Of a DNA stretch of 64,000 nucleotides, positions 28,597 to 36,880 are shown one piece after another; within the stretch, counting starts at the first letter, position 1, and each line of letters opens with the position of its first letter. Where the stretch lies: the NCBI RefSeq assembly GCF_003931915.1, contig NZ_RSAA01000009.1:1-64000 (forward strand), given 5' to 3'. The stretch comes from Saccharopolyspora rhizosphaerae (GTDB lineage Bacteria; Actinomycetota; Actinomycetes; Mycobacteriales; Pseudonocardiaceae). Under the pieces are notes generated by a model. That model ran no database searches, was not told where the DNA came from, and saw nothing but the letters and a program-made list of their open reading frames with translations. Position numbers and translations under genes: made by a program.

Positions 28597-29820
28597 ATGC
28601 CCACCGGCGCTCCGGAGGTACCCGCGACCGGGGTGTGGGCGGAGGTCGTCGGCCAGCCGGACGCGGTCGCCACGTTGCACGCGGCGGCCACCGCGGCCCG
28701 CAAGCAGGTCGACGGGGAACCGGTGCCGCCCGGCGCGATGACCCACGCGTGGCTGTTCACCGGCCCGCCCGGTTCCGGCCGCTCGATCGCGGCGCGCGCC
28801 TTCGCGGCCGCTCTCGAGTGCGAGGACCCGGACGTCCTCGGCTGCGGGCAGTGCACCGCCTGCCGCACCGTGCTGCACGGCACGCACGCGGACGTGAAGC
28901 TCGTGGTGCCGGAGGGCCTGTCGATCTCGGTGGCGGAGATGCGCTCGCTGGTGCAGGCCGCCGCGCGTCGGCCGAGCACCGGCCGGTGGCGCGTGGTGCT
29001 CATCGAGGACTCCGACCGGCTCACCGAAGGCGCGGCGAACGCGCTGCTCAAGGCGGTCGAAGAGCCGCCGCCGCGCACGGTCTTCCTGCTGTGCGCGCCG
29101 TCGGACCACCCCGAGGACGTGACGGTCACGATCCGCTCCCGGTGCCGCGTCGTGCAGCTGCGCACGCCGCTGACCGACGCGATCGCCGAGGTGCTGCGCG
29201 AGCGCGACGGCATCGAGCCGCAGCTCGCGGAGTGGGCGGCGGAGGTGTGCGGCGGGCACATCGGCCGCGCACGGAGGTTGGCGATCGACGAGCAGGCCCG
29301 CGAGCGCCGCGAGTCGGTCCTCCGGATCCCGCTCGGCCTGCAGCGCTTCGGTGACCTGTTCACCGCGGCGTCCGGCCTGGTCAAGCTCGCCGAGACCGAG
29401 GCGGTCACCGCCAACGAGGACCGCAACGAGGCCGAGCGCGAAGAGCTCAAGACGGCGATGGGCGCCGGTGGGACCGGCAAGGGCACGGCAGCGGCGACCC
29501 GGGGCGCCAACGCCGCGCTGAAGGAGCTGGAAAAGCGCCAGAAGTCCCGCAACACGCGGTCGCAGCGCGACGCCCTGGACCTGGCGCTGGTCGACCTCGC
29601 CGGCTTCTACCGCGACGTGCTGGTCCTCCGGGCCGGATCGCGGTCCGCCCTCAACCACCCGGACTTCGCCCGGTCCTCGCAGAAGGCGGCCGCGGAGTGG
29701 ACGTCGGAGTCGACCCTCCGCCGCCTGGAAGCGGTCCTCGAGTGCCGCACGGCCCTGTCCCAGAACGTCAAACCGCTCATCGCGGTCGAGTCGATGCTCG
29801 CCACCCTCTTCACGGGCTGA
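28597..29820 (+). CDS. holB: DNA polymerase III subunit delta'
   Basis: 407 residues, clamp-loader subunit. AAA+ fold with a Walker A-like GPPGSGRS in which Lys is replaced by Arg, as expected for a non-hydrolysing delta' subunit, a cysteine cluster (LGCGQCTACR) for the zinc module, the sensor NALLKAVEEPPPRTVFLL and the SRC motif in RSRCRVVQL. A ribosome-binding GAGGGAG precedes ATG. TAGAGT near 28555 may be its -10. In mycobacteria holB (Rv3644c) also neighbours topA; the adenylate cyclase found between them there is missing here. Confidence 0.93.
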   Translation: MPTGAPEVPATGVWAEVVGQPDAVATLHAAATAARKQVDGEPVPPGAMTHAWLFTGPPGSGRSIAARAFAAALECEDPDVLGCGQCTACRTVLHGTHADVKLVVPEGLSISVAEMRSLVQAAARRPSTGRWRVVLIEDSDRLTEGAANALLKAVEEPPPRTVFLLCAPSDHPEDVTVTIRSRCRVVQLRTPLTDAIAEVLRERDGIEPQLAEWAAEVCGGHIGRARRLAIDEQARERRESVLRIPLGLQRFGDLFTAASGLVKLAETEAVTANEDRNEAEREELKTAMGAGGTGKGTAAATRGANAALKELEKRQKSRNTRSQRDALDLALVDLAGFYRDVLVLRAGSRSALNHPDFARSSQKAAAEWTSESTLRRLEAVLECRTALSQNVKPLIAVESMLATLFTG

Positions 29821-29868
29821 GCGGTCGCAGCTGAGGCCCTGACGACCTCGCTCGTGCCTGGTCGCGGG

Positions 29869-30402
29869 TCACAGCTCGTACCCCCGGCTCGGGCGCCCGG
29901 CCCGAATCCCCGAGGCGTAGAGCTCGCTCGACTCGGCGACGCCGATGCCGGCTCGCATGCTCGCCGCTCCGGTTGCCGACGAACCGCACGCGGTCGCGGA
30001 AGGAGTCACCGGGAGCGATGACCACTTCGCGCCAACGGTCGTACTCGGGTCCGAACGGTTCCGAGGGCTGGTCGCCGCGACCGGCGAAACGGATCTCCAG
30101 CTCGGACACGGGCACAGGTTGGTCCGCGTCGTTGGTGATGGTGATCTCCACGTCCCAAGTCCGGGGACCACACGTCGGAGGCCGGACGTGGGTCCGCCAT
30201 CGTGATCTCGTAGCCCCCGTCCAGCGAGGTGCTCTCGCGAACGCCACTTCCTCCCCCGGTCGTCCTCGAGACCGCCTAAGGCTCCGACGACGGCAGCTCC
30301 CGCCAGGACCGACGCGATGGCGGGTGTGGACCGACGGAGGCGGAAGGCGACCAGCGCGCGACATGGCCGCAGGTTCCAGCTGATCACGCCACCGGTCGGC
30401 AC
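29869..30402 (-). pseudogene. Frameshifted membrane/secreted protein, DUF4352-like
   Basis: Protein-like segments lie in all three minus frames and join end to end. Frame A (30402 to about 30255) gives a membrane helix (STPAIASVLAGAAVVGALGG). Another frame (about 30236-30158) gives STSLDGGYEITMADPRPAS. A third (about 30157-29974) gives WDVEITITNDADQPV and FGPEYDRWREVVIAPGD. Frame A returns at about 29970-29869 with SMRAGIGVAESSELYASG. Together this looks like an anchored protein with a DUF4352-type beta-sandwich broken by at least three indels. Recent decay or sequencing error are both possible. No intact start-to-stop frame covers it. Confidence 0.6.
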
Positions 30403-30460
30403 TCGAGGCAGGAACCCTTCCGACGAGCCTGGCCTGGGCCGTCGGCGGGTCGGGGTCCGG

Positions 30461-31828
30461 TCAGTGCTTGGTGCCTCGGCGGGGGACGGCGGCGACGAGG
30501 ACCGAACCGAGCAGCAGCAGCGCCGCGCCGGTCCAGAAGATCGGGACCGCGAAGTAGCTGCCGCTGGTCAAGGCCAGCGGTGGGGTGCGTCCCTGCTGGT
30601 GGGCGACGGGGGTGACGTCCGAGCCGTCGCCGACCGCACCGGCGGCAGGTGGTGCGCAGTCGACCCCGCCGGCGGGTGCCACGGCCCGCGCGACCTGCTC
30701 GCCGAACGAGATCTGCGCCAGCGACGCGGGCAGCCCGAGCTTGGTGCCGTCGAGCAGCTTCAGGTCGAAGAGCCGTGCCGTGCCCTTGACCTCCTCGCCC
30801 TGCGACTGGTCCTCGAGCTCGCCGACGCTGATCCGCAGCACGCCCAGGTCCAGGAGCTGCTGGTTGAGGCCGGGGATCGGCGGGATCGGCAGGTCCTGGA
30901 CCGGGTTCGCGACGTCGAGCACTGCGATCTCCTTGCCGGCCTGGCTGATCCGCAGCACCGGAGCGGTGTAGTCCACGCGGGAGGTCGCGGGGTCGCCGGT
31001 CGCCGTGGCCACCAGCTTCGGACGGCCGACGACCTCGATCGAGATCTCCTGCGGTGTGCCGCTGAGCAGCTTCACCTGCGAGATCTGCAGCTCCGACGTC
31101 GAGACCACGGCTGTGCGTGCCTGCCCGGGGACATCCGCGAGCCGGACGTGGGAGTGCGCTTCGGCGACCGACGGCACGTCCACCAGGGCACCGCCGAGCC
31201 CGGGGAGCTGGACGACCGAGCCCTGGCCCATCGCGTAGCGCGCGTCGGACAGGGGAGCCACCCCGCACGGACCGGTCTGCTCGTTCCACCTCGCGTGCAC
31301 GCTGCCGTTGAGGCCGCTCAGCTTGACCAGCTGGTCGGCGGGAGAGGCCGGGGGCGCGAGGGAGGTCGAGGTCGGTTCCTCGTGGTCGGCGAGCGCGGTC
31401 TGCGCGAGCCCCACGCCGGGGAGCTGCGGCATGTGGCCGGTGATCGCGACGCCGGCCGGCGAAGCCTCGGCGATGGAGCGCTCGTGCGCGAAGAGGGACT
31501 CGGAGTTCACCTGCGCCACGGCCCGGCCCATGCCTGCTTCCAGCACGGACTGCTTGGGCAGCTGGTCCTCGAAGCCGGGGTCGTTGAAGAACGAGTCGCC
31601 GGGCACCGTCGCGGGCAGCACCCGCAGGACGCCGAGCATGGTCCCCGCGTCGCCGATGACCGGGCGTGGGCTGTCCTGCGCGACCCACCCGGGCGGCTGG
31701 TCGGGATCGACGGGATGCGGCGTCGGCGTCGTGGGGTACGAACCTTGGGCCACCGCCACGGGCGTCGACATCCCGGCGATCACCAGGGCCGTCGCGGTGC
31801 AGGCGCAGAGCCGGTGGAACGCGCGCAT
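30461..31828 (-). CDS. Secreted, C-terminally anchored protein of unknown function
   Basis: 455 residues. Signal peptide (MRAFHRLCACTATALVIAGM, cleavage near VAVAQG), a large beta-rich extracellular part, and a C-terminal membrane helix (about 425-447) followed by PRRGTKH; no LPXTG motif, so it is retained as a type I membrane protein. ATG 31828 has GGAGG 5 bases upstream; the frame extends further 5' but without a signal. I recognise no catalytic domain. It stands between a decayed gene and tRNA-Thr. Confidence 0.75.
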   Translation of the reverse strand: MRAFHRLCACTATALVIAGMSTPVAVAQGSYPTTPTPHPVDPDQPPGWVAQDSPRPVIGDAGTMLGVLRVLPATVPGDSFFNDPGFEDQLPKQSVLEAGMGRAVAQVNSESLFAHERSIAEASPAGVAITGHMPQLPGVGLAQTALADHEEPTSTSLAPPASPADQLVKLSGLNGSVHARWNEQTGPCGVAPLSDARYAMGQGSVVQLPGLGGALVDVPSVAEAHSHVRLADVPGQARTAVVSTSELQISQVKLLSGTPQEISIEVVGRPKLVATATGDPATSRVDYTAPVLRISQAGKEIAVLDVANPVQDLPIPPIPGLNQQLLDLGVLRISVGELEDQSQGEEVKGTARLFDLKLLDGTKLGLPASLAQISFGEQVARAVAPAGGVDCAPPAAGAVGDGSDVTPVAHQQGRTPPLALTSGSYFAVPIFWTGAALLLLGSVLVAAVPRRGTKH

Positions 31829-31984
31829 CCCATCCTCCGTGATTGGCGTCACTGCCTCAGCAGCTGTACCAACGATCAGATCGGTGGTGGGTGACGTTCG
31901 GAGCGCCGTCTCGCCAACGTTGTCATCGATCACCGGACCCCCGGCGAGTGCGCGGAGGCCGCCCGCTACACTTGTCCACGCGCT

Positions 31985-32061
31985 GCCGCCTTAGCTCAGT
32001 CGGCCAGAGCGACGCACTCGTAATGCGTAGGTCGCGGGTTCGATTCCCGCAGGCGGCTCCA
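31985..32061 (+). tRNA. tRNA-Thr (anticodon CGT)
   Basis: Complete cloverleaf: acceptor stem GCCGCCT/AGGCGGC, D stem GCTC/GAGC, anticodon stem ACGCA/TGCGT with loop CTCGTAA (anticodon CGT, codon ACG), T arm GCGGG-TTCGATT-CCCGC. CCA is encoded at 32059-32061. No integrase or duplicated 3' end is seen nearby. Confidence 0.97.
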
Positions 32062-32065
32062 CGTG

Positions 32066-32104
32066 ACCGGCCACTTTCCGATCTCGGAAGGTGGCCGGTT
32101 TCGT
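32066..32104 (+). terminator. tRNA-Thr terminator
   Basis: A 16-bp inverted repeat with one G-T pair (32066-32081 with 32084-32099) followed by TTTCGTTTCG, 5 bp after the encoded CCA. Confidence 0.88.
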
Positions 32105-32254
32105 TTCGTCCCAGTTCCCGTCTCAGCCGCCCTGTTCAGGCCGGTACGCGACTCCTGCCGGTCCGTCGCCGTCTTCCCCAGGGCGCGCCCAGCCGCGCCG
32201 GTGTCCGGCGTTCGTCCTGTCCCACCGGCTTGTTCCGGACCTAGCGGGGTAGCG

Positions 32255-32680
32255 TCATCCGACGGGTGCGTGTTCGGTGCGCCGGGTGGGGATCGACTTG
32301 GCAGTCTCGGCGTCGGTGATCGGAGTCCCCGACAGGTTCCAGCTCCACGACGTGGTGGGGCTGATCTGCAGGTACGGGCCGAAGCCGAGAACGGCTCCTT
32401 CCCGCCGGGTGATCTCCGCCGTGCCGTGGACGCGGAGGAAGCGGGGTGTCCACGGCTGGAGGGCGGCCAGGTCGTCGATGACCAGGGCGACCTTCTCCTG
32501 GCCGTTCCGGACGTTCCGGTACTTGCGGGTGCGGGTCAGGGTGATCCCGCCGACGTAGAGGTGGTGGCCGTCGAACTCGAACTCGACCGGGGCGACGTCG
32601 GGCTGCCCGTCCGGGGAGACCGTCGCGATGCGGGCCAGCGGCTGGGAGTGGATGTAGGCGATCTCGTCCTCGGTGAACAT
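32255..32680 (-). CDS. PPOX-class, probably F420-dependent oxidoreductase
   Basis: 141 residues, a single split-barrel flavin/deazaflavin domain: ARIATVSPDGQPDVAPVEFEF, LTRTRKYRNVRNGQEKVALVIDDL and FLRVHGTAEI match small PPOX enzymes of actinobacteria, many using F420 rather than FMN. The substrate cannot be predicted. A perfect 22-bp palindrome lies 14 bp before the start. Divergent from the dehydratase gene. Confidence 0.82.
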   Translation of the reverse strand: MFTEDEIAYIHSQPLARIATVSPDGQPDVAPVEFEFDGHHLYVGGITLTRTRKYRNVRNGQEKVALVIDDLAALQPWTPRFLRVHGTAEITRREGAVLGFGPYLQISPTTSWSWNLSGTPITDAETAKSIPTRRTEHAPVG

Positions 32681-32693
32681 GGGGCCAGCTTCC

Positions 32694-32715
32694 GACTTCG
32701 ACTGAAGTCGAAGTC
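32694..32715. promoter_or_regulatory. Perfect 10+2+10 palindromic operator candidate
   Basis: GACTTCGACT and AGTCGAAGTC flank a central GA. On the minus strand it overlaps TTGACT, a possible -35 box for the PPOX gene, so a repressor or MerR-type activator could act here. The adjacent TetR gene at 33.8 kb is a candidate regulator but not a proven one. Confidence 0.6.
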
Positions 32716-32822
32716 AAGCCGAACTCGGGAACCTCCGGTGATCGCGGGCCGTTCCTGCCCAGCCGGTCGTGGTGCAGAATCATCCGGGGTCAGGGCTCGC
32801 GGTGACGTTCGGGGAGGTCGGG

Positions 32823-33794
32823 ATGGTCGTGGGGTTCGAGGACGTCGTGAAGGCCGCGGAGCGGTTGGACGGCGTCGCCCACCGGACGCCGGTCCTGCGG
32901 TCCCGGCTGGTCGACGAGCTCGTGGGCGCCGAGGTCGTCTTCAAGGCCGAGAACTTCCAGCGCATGGGGGCTTTCAAGTTCCGGGGAGCCTTCAACGCCG
33001 TGTCCGAGCTGTCCGAGCAGCAGCGGCGGCGCGGGGTGGTGACCTACTCGTCGGGGAACCACGCGCAGGCCATCGCACTGGCCTGCCGGTTGTCGGGCGT
33101 GCCCGCGACGATCGTGATGCCGCACGACGCTCCGGCCGCGAAGGTGTCCGCTACCAGCGGATACGGCGGGACGATCGTGCGCTACGACCGGTACGCCGAG
33201 GACCGCGAGGAGATCGGTCGGAAGCTGGCCGACGAGCAGGGGCTGACGCTCATCCCGCCTTACGACCACCCGGACGTGATCGCTGGGCAGGGGACCGCCG
33301 CCAAGGAGCTCTTCGAGGAGGTCGGGGAGCTCGACGCGTTGTTCGTGCCGCTCGGCGGAGGCGGCCTGCTGTCCGGGACGGCCTTGTCCACCCGGGCGCT
33401 GTCGCCCGACTGCCTGCTGCTCGGGGTCGAGCCCGAGGCCGGCGATGACGGCCTGCGGTCGTTGCGCAGCGGGGAGATCGTGCACATCGACGCGCCCCGG
33501 ACCATCGCGGACGGGGCGCAGACGCAGCACCTCGGCGTGCACACCTTCGAGATCATCCGGCGGGCCGTCGACGACGTCCGCACCGCCGGCGACGACCAGC
33601 TCGTCGAGGCCATGCGGTTGTTCGCGACCTACCTCAAGATCGTCGTCGAGCCCACCGGCTGCCTCGGGTTCGCCGCCGCCCGGAACGCGGCCGCCGAGAT
33701 CGCGGGCAAGCGGGTCGGGGTGATCATCAGCGGCGGCAACGTCGACCTGGAGCGGTACGCAGCCCTGCTGGCTGGCCAAGAATCAGTCACGTGA
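32823..33794 (+). CDS. PLP-dependent threonine/serine dehydratase family protein
   Basis: 323 residues, fold-type II PLP enzyme. The Schiff-base Lys is K52 in FKFRGAFNAV; SSGNHAQAIA and the glycine loop LGGGGLLSGTAL bind the cofactor; a Ser/Gly motif VIISGGNVDL closes the domain. The length without a C-terminal ACT domain points to a catabolic threonine ammonia-lyase, serine racemase or threo-3-hydroxyaspartate ammonia-lyase rather than IlvA. GGGGAGG precedes ATG 32823. It is followed within 15 bp by a TetR gene. Confidence 0.88.
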   Translation: MVVGFEDVVKAAERLDGVAHRTPVLRSRLVDELVGAEVVFKAENFQRMGAFKFRGAFNAVSELSEQQRRRGVVTYSSGNHAQAIALACRLSGVPATIVMPHDAPAAKVSATSGYGGTIVRYDRYAEDREEIGRKLADEQGLTLIPPYDHPDVIAGQGTAAKELFEEVGELDALFVPLGGGGLLSGTALSTRALSPDCLLLGVEPEAGDDGLRSLRSGEIVHIDAPRTIADGAQTQHLGVHTFEIIRRAVDDVRTAGDDQLVEAMRLFATYLKIVVEPTGCLGFAAARNAAAEIAGKRVGVIISGGNVDLERYAALLAGQESVT

Positions 33795-33809
33795 CTTAGG
33801 CTTGCCCCC

Positions 33810-34436
33810 ATGAACGCCGCGACCTCCCGGGCCAACGCCACCAAGGAGCGCATCCTCGACGTCGCCGAACGGCTCTTCGCCGAGCAGGGCGTCTTCGCCG
33901 TCTCCAACAGGCAGATCAGCGAAGCCGCCGGTCAGGGCAACAACGCGGCCGTGGGGTACCACTTCGGGACGAAGGCCGACCTGCTGCGCGCCATCGTGAG
34001 CAGGCATTCCGAGCCGATCGAGGTGCGCCGGCAGCAGCTGGTCGCCGAGTGCGACGACTCCCGCGAGGTCCGCGACTGGCTCGCCTGCCTGGTGCTCCCG
34101 TCGGTCGAGCACCACGCGTCGCTGCGCGGCTCGACGCTCGCGCGCTTCACCGCGCAGCTGATGAGCGACCCGTCGCTGCGCGAACTCGTCGTCGCCGAGG
34201 CCCTGACCGGGCCGACGCTGATGCGGATCATGGACGGCCTCAACGACTGCCTCCCCGAACTCCCGCTGCGCGCCAAGATCGTCCGCAACGACATGACCCG
34301 GCACGTGCTGGTGCACATGATGGCCGAGCAGGAACGCGCCCTCGCGGAAGGAACAGCCCGTCTGACCTGGGAGGAGACCGCCCAGAACGTGATCGACGCG
34401 CTCACCGGCCTGTGGCTGGCACCGGTCGCGGAGTGA
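33810..34436 (+). CDS. TetR family transcriptional regulator
   Basis: 208 residues. The N-terminal helix-turn-helix is clear (RILDVAERLFAEQGVFAVSNRQISEAAGQGNNAAVGYHFG, broken here: recognition helix AAVGYHFGTKADLL, about 44-57); the remainder is a helical ligand domain. TAGGCT lies exactly 7 bases before ATG, so the mRNA is probably leaderless. Its stop overlaps a GTG of the reductase frame, suggesting joint control of the following reductase. Confidence 0.88.
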   Translation: MNAATSRANATKERILDVAERLFAEQGVFAVSNRQISEAAGQGNNAAVGYHFGTKADLLRAIVSRHSEPIEVRRQQLVAECDDSREVRDWLACLVLPSVEHHASLRGSTLARFTAQLMSDPSLRELVVAEALTGPTLMRIMDGLNDCLPELPLRAKIVRNDMTRHVLVHMMAEQERALAEGTARLTWEETAQNVIDALTGLWLAPVAE

Positions 34437-34453
34437 GCCGGGAGGACGAGGGC

Positions 34454-35614
34454 GTGGGCGCAGTGCTGGTCGTGGGTGCCTCGGCGGCCGGGGTGACCAC
34501 GGCGGACGCGCTGCGGCGCAAGGGCTTCGACGGCGCGGTGACGTTGCTCGGCGCCGAGCAGCACCTGCCCTACGACCGGCCGCCGCTGTCCAAGCAGGTG
34601 CTGGCGGGGCAGTGGGAACCCGAGCGAACCCGTCTCCGCAGCCCGGAAGCGCTGGCGGAGCTGGACGTGGAGCTGCTGCTCGGTGATCCGGCGGTCGCGC
34701 TGGACGCTGCCGCGCGCACCGTGCGGACCGCGTCCGGCCGGGAACTGCGGGCGGACGCGATCGTGGTGACCACCGGTGTGCAGCCGCGCCGACTCCCCGG
34801 CCAAGAGCCGCTCGCCGGGGTCCACGTGCTGCGCACCCTGGACGACGGCACCGCCCTGCGCGCGGACCTGCTGTCGGCGGAGCGGCTGGTGGTGGTCGGG
34901 GAGGGCGTCCTCGGCAGCGAGATCGCGGCGACCGCGCGGGGCATGGGTCTCGACGTGACGCTGACCGGTCCGCTCGACGCCCCGATGGCAGCCCAGCTCG
35001 GCTCGGCGGCGGCTGCCGCCTTGGGGCGGCTGCACGTCGACGAGGGTGTGCGACTGCGGCTGGGGGTCGCAGTCGACGGTCTCGTCGCGGAGGCGGGCGA
35101 GGTCAGCGGGGTGCGGCTGGCCACCGGGGAGGTGCTCCCCGCCGACGTCGTCGTGGTGGCGATCGGCGCCGACCCGGTGACCGGCTGGTTGGAGGGCAGC
35201 GGGCTGGAGGTCGAGCGCGGCCTGGTCTGCGACTCCCGCTGCCGCGCCGCCGAGGGGGTCTACGCGGCCGGTGACGTGGCGCGTTGGCAGCACCCCGACT
35301 TCGGCGCCTTGCGCCTGGAGAACCGGACGAACGCCGGTGAGCAGGCGATGACCGTCGCCGACAACGTCCTCGGCGCGGACCGCGCCCACCGTCCGGTCCC
35401 GTACTTCTGGACCGACCAGTTCGACGCGAAGATCCACGTGCACGGCGTGCTCTCGCCCGACGACGAGGTGACCGTCGTGGAGGGGGACCGGGCTTCGCGG
35501 CGGTTCGTGGAGCTGCACCACCGCGACGACCGGCCGGTCGGCGTGCTCGGGTGGAACATGCCCAAGCAGACCCGGCAGCACCGGAAGGCGCTGGTGCAGG
35601 CCCTCACGGCCTGA
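34454..35614 (+). CDS. FAD/NAD(P)-dependent ferredoxin reductase-type oxidoreductase
   Basis: 386 residues. FAD-binding VLVVGASAAGVTTADALR at the N-terminus, YDRPPLSKQVL, NAD-binding RLVVVGEGVLGSEIAATARGMG and the second FAD motif EGVYAAGDVARW are those of rubredoxin/ferredoxin reductases that feed electrons to P450s or dioxygenases; no partner is encoded here. GTG 34454 with GGGAGG nine bases upstream is chosen; GTG 34433 overlapping the TetR stop is the alternative. Convergent with the DUF2637 gene. Confidence 0.87.
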   Translation: MGAVLVVGASAAGVTTADALRRKGFDGAVTLLGAEQHLPYDRPPLSKQVLAGQWEPERTRLRSPEALAELDVELLLGDPAVALDAAARTVRTASGRELRADAIVVTTGVQPRRLPGQEPLAGVHVLRTLDDGTALRADLLSAERLVVVGEGVLGSEIAATARGMGLDVTLTGPLDAPMAAQLGSAAAAALGRLHVDEGVRLRLGVAVDGLVAEAGEVSGVRLATGEVLPADVVVVAIGADPVTGWLEGSGLEVERGLVCDSRCRAAEGVYAAGDVARWQHPDFGALRLENRTNAGEQAMTVADNVLGADRAHRPVPYFWTDQFDAKIHVHGVLSPDDEVTVVEGDRASRRFVELHHRDDRPVGVLGWNMPKQTRQHRKALVQALTA

Positions 35615-35623
35615 TCGGCCGGG

Positions 35624-36700
35624 TCAGTTGGCCGGCACGAGGTCCCGTTCCTCCTCGTCCTGCTCCATCTCGACGCGGACCGCGGCGATCTGGCGGCGGC
35701 CCCAGCGCTCGGAGAAGCCGTAGCGGTGGCCGAGCTGAGCGCCGGTGATCGGTTCGCCGACCTCCAGCGAGAGCCGGTAGTCGCGGCGGGCGAAGGTCCG
35801 CTTGTCCTCGTCGCTGAGCGGGTCCGCGGGGACCGGTGGCAGCGTGAGGGTCTGCTCGGACGAGCTCGGGTGGTTCTCCCCCTCGGGCTCCACCGCCTCC
35901 GACCGGGTGTCGTCGACGGGCTCCTCCGGCGCGGTGGCCGGCTCCTCGGGTTCGCGAGCGACCGGTTCCGGCGCGGGCTCCTCCCCCTCCTGGCGCGGGA
36001 GCTCCTGCGTGGGCCGGGGTGGCTGGGGTGCGCCGTTGGTGGTCTCCGCGCGAGCCGGTTCCGGTGCGGGTGCAGGAGCCGCCGCGGCCGCGGCGACCGG
36101 TGCGGGCACCGGTGCCGGTTCCGGTGCGGGCGCGACCCGCACCTCGTCCTGCTTGCCCAGGCCGGCGATCTCCGAGACCGGGATGTCGGTGACCTGGCGG
36201 CGGAACGCGCCTGCCGTGCCGTCGCGGTCGACGAGCCAGCGCAGGACGAGCAACCCCGGGCGCAGCCGCAGGCGGCGCTTGCCGTGCCGCTCCTCGAAGT
36301 CCGCGCGCAGCTCGGCGAGCACGACGTCGAAGACCGCGACGGCCGCGACCGGCAGGCCCGCGGCGACGAGGCGTGCTTCCGGGGTGAGCTGGTGGATCCA
36401 GTTGATCCACGAGGAGATCGCCGTGAAGATCCACATCAGCAGCCGCCCGCGGACGGCGCTCCGCCCGTAGATCGACGCGCGGTAGGTGATCAGCGTGGCG
36501 CCGAAGGCGGCACCGTCGAAGGTCGCCGGGATCAGCCACGCGGTCCAGTAGCTGAAGCCGACCATCTGCTCCTGGCCGTAGGCGTGGAGTCCGACGAAGC
36601 TGGCGCCCCAACCCATGAGCGCGGCGAGGGCGACGAACCCCAGGGCGGCTCGGGACAGCCAGAGCCCGTGGCCGGATCTCGTGCTCGGTTGCTCGCTCAA
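35624..36700 (-). CDS. DUF2637 membrane protein
   Basis: 358 residues. Four membrane segments (about 13-40, 47-73, 84-105, 110-132) form a DUF2637/Spd-like domain, then a long Pro/Ala/Glu-rich linker (195-300) and a C-terminal helix-turn-helix-like end (ITGAQLGHRYGFSERWG). DUF2637 proteins are common on actinomycete conjugative plasmids and integrative elements, where they are implicated in plasmid spread, but also occur on chromosomes. Start appears to be TTG at 36700 with no strong ribosome-binding site, so the N-terminus is uncertain. Confidence 0.75.
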   Translation of the reverse strand: MSEQPSTRSGHGLWLSRAALGFVALAALMGWGASFVGLHAYGQEQMVGFSYWTAWLIPATFDGAAFGATLITYRASIYGRSAVRGRLLMWIFTAISSWINWIHQLTPEARLVAAGLPVAAVAVFDVVLAELRADFEERHGKRRLRLRPGLLVLRWLVDRDGTAGAFRRQVTDIPVSEIAGLGKQDEVRVAPAPEPAPVPAPVAAAAAAPAPAPEPARAETTNGAPQPPRPTQELPRQEGEEPAPEPVAREPEEPATAPEEPVDDTRSEAVEPEGENHPSSSEQTLTLPPVPADPLSDEDKRTFARRDYRLSLEVGEPITGAQLGHRYGFSERWGRRQIAAVRVEMEQDEEERDLVPAN

Positions 36701-36880
36701 CGTCGATCCAATGCAGCCGGGTCATCGCGGGACCCGCCGATCTTAGACAAAACCACCCGATCAGGTGACCCTCCGAGCGCGGGGAACCTGCATCGATCTT
36801 GTCGACTTCTCGCCAGATCGGTGAAACCCCCAGATCAGGGCGCTCCTGCTCGACCCGGCAGAGCCGGAGTGATCCGCCGC

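Noticed and set aside
31985-32061. tRNA-Thr as an active phage or element attachment site
   Set aside because: No integrase, no duplicated tRNA 3' end and no prophage genes in the window.
32062-32254. Small open frames after tRNA-Thr
   Set aside because: Overlap the tRNA or its terminator and have no start signals.
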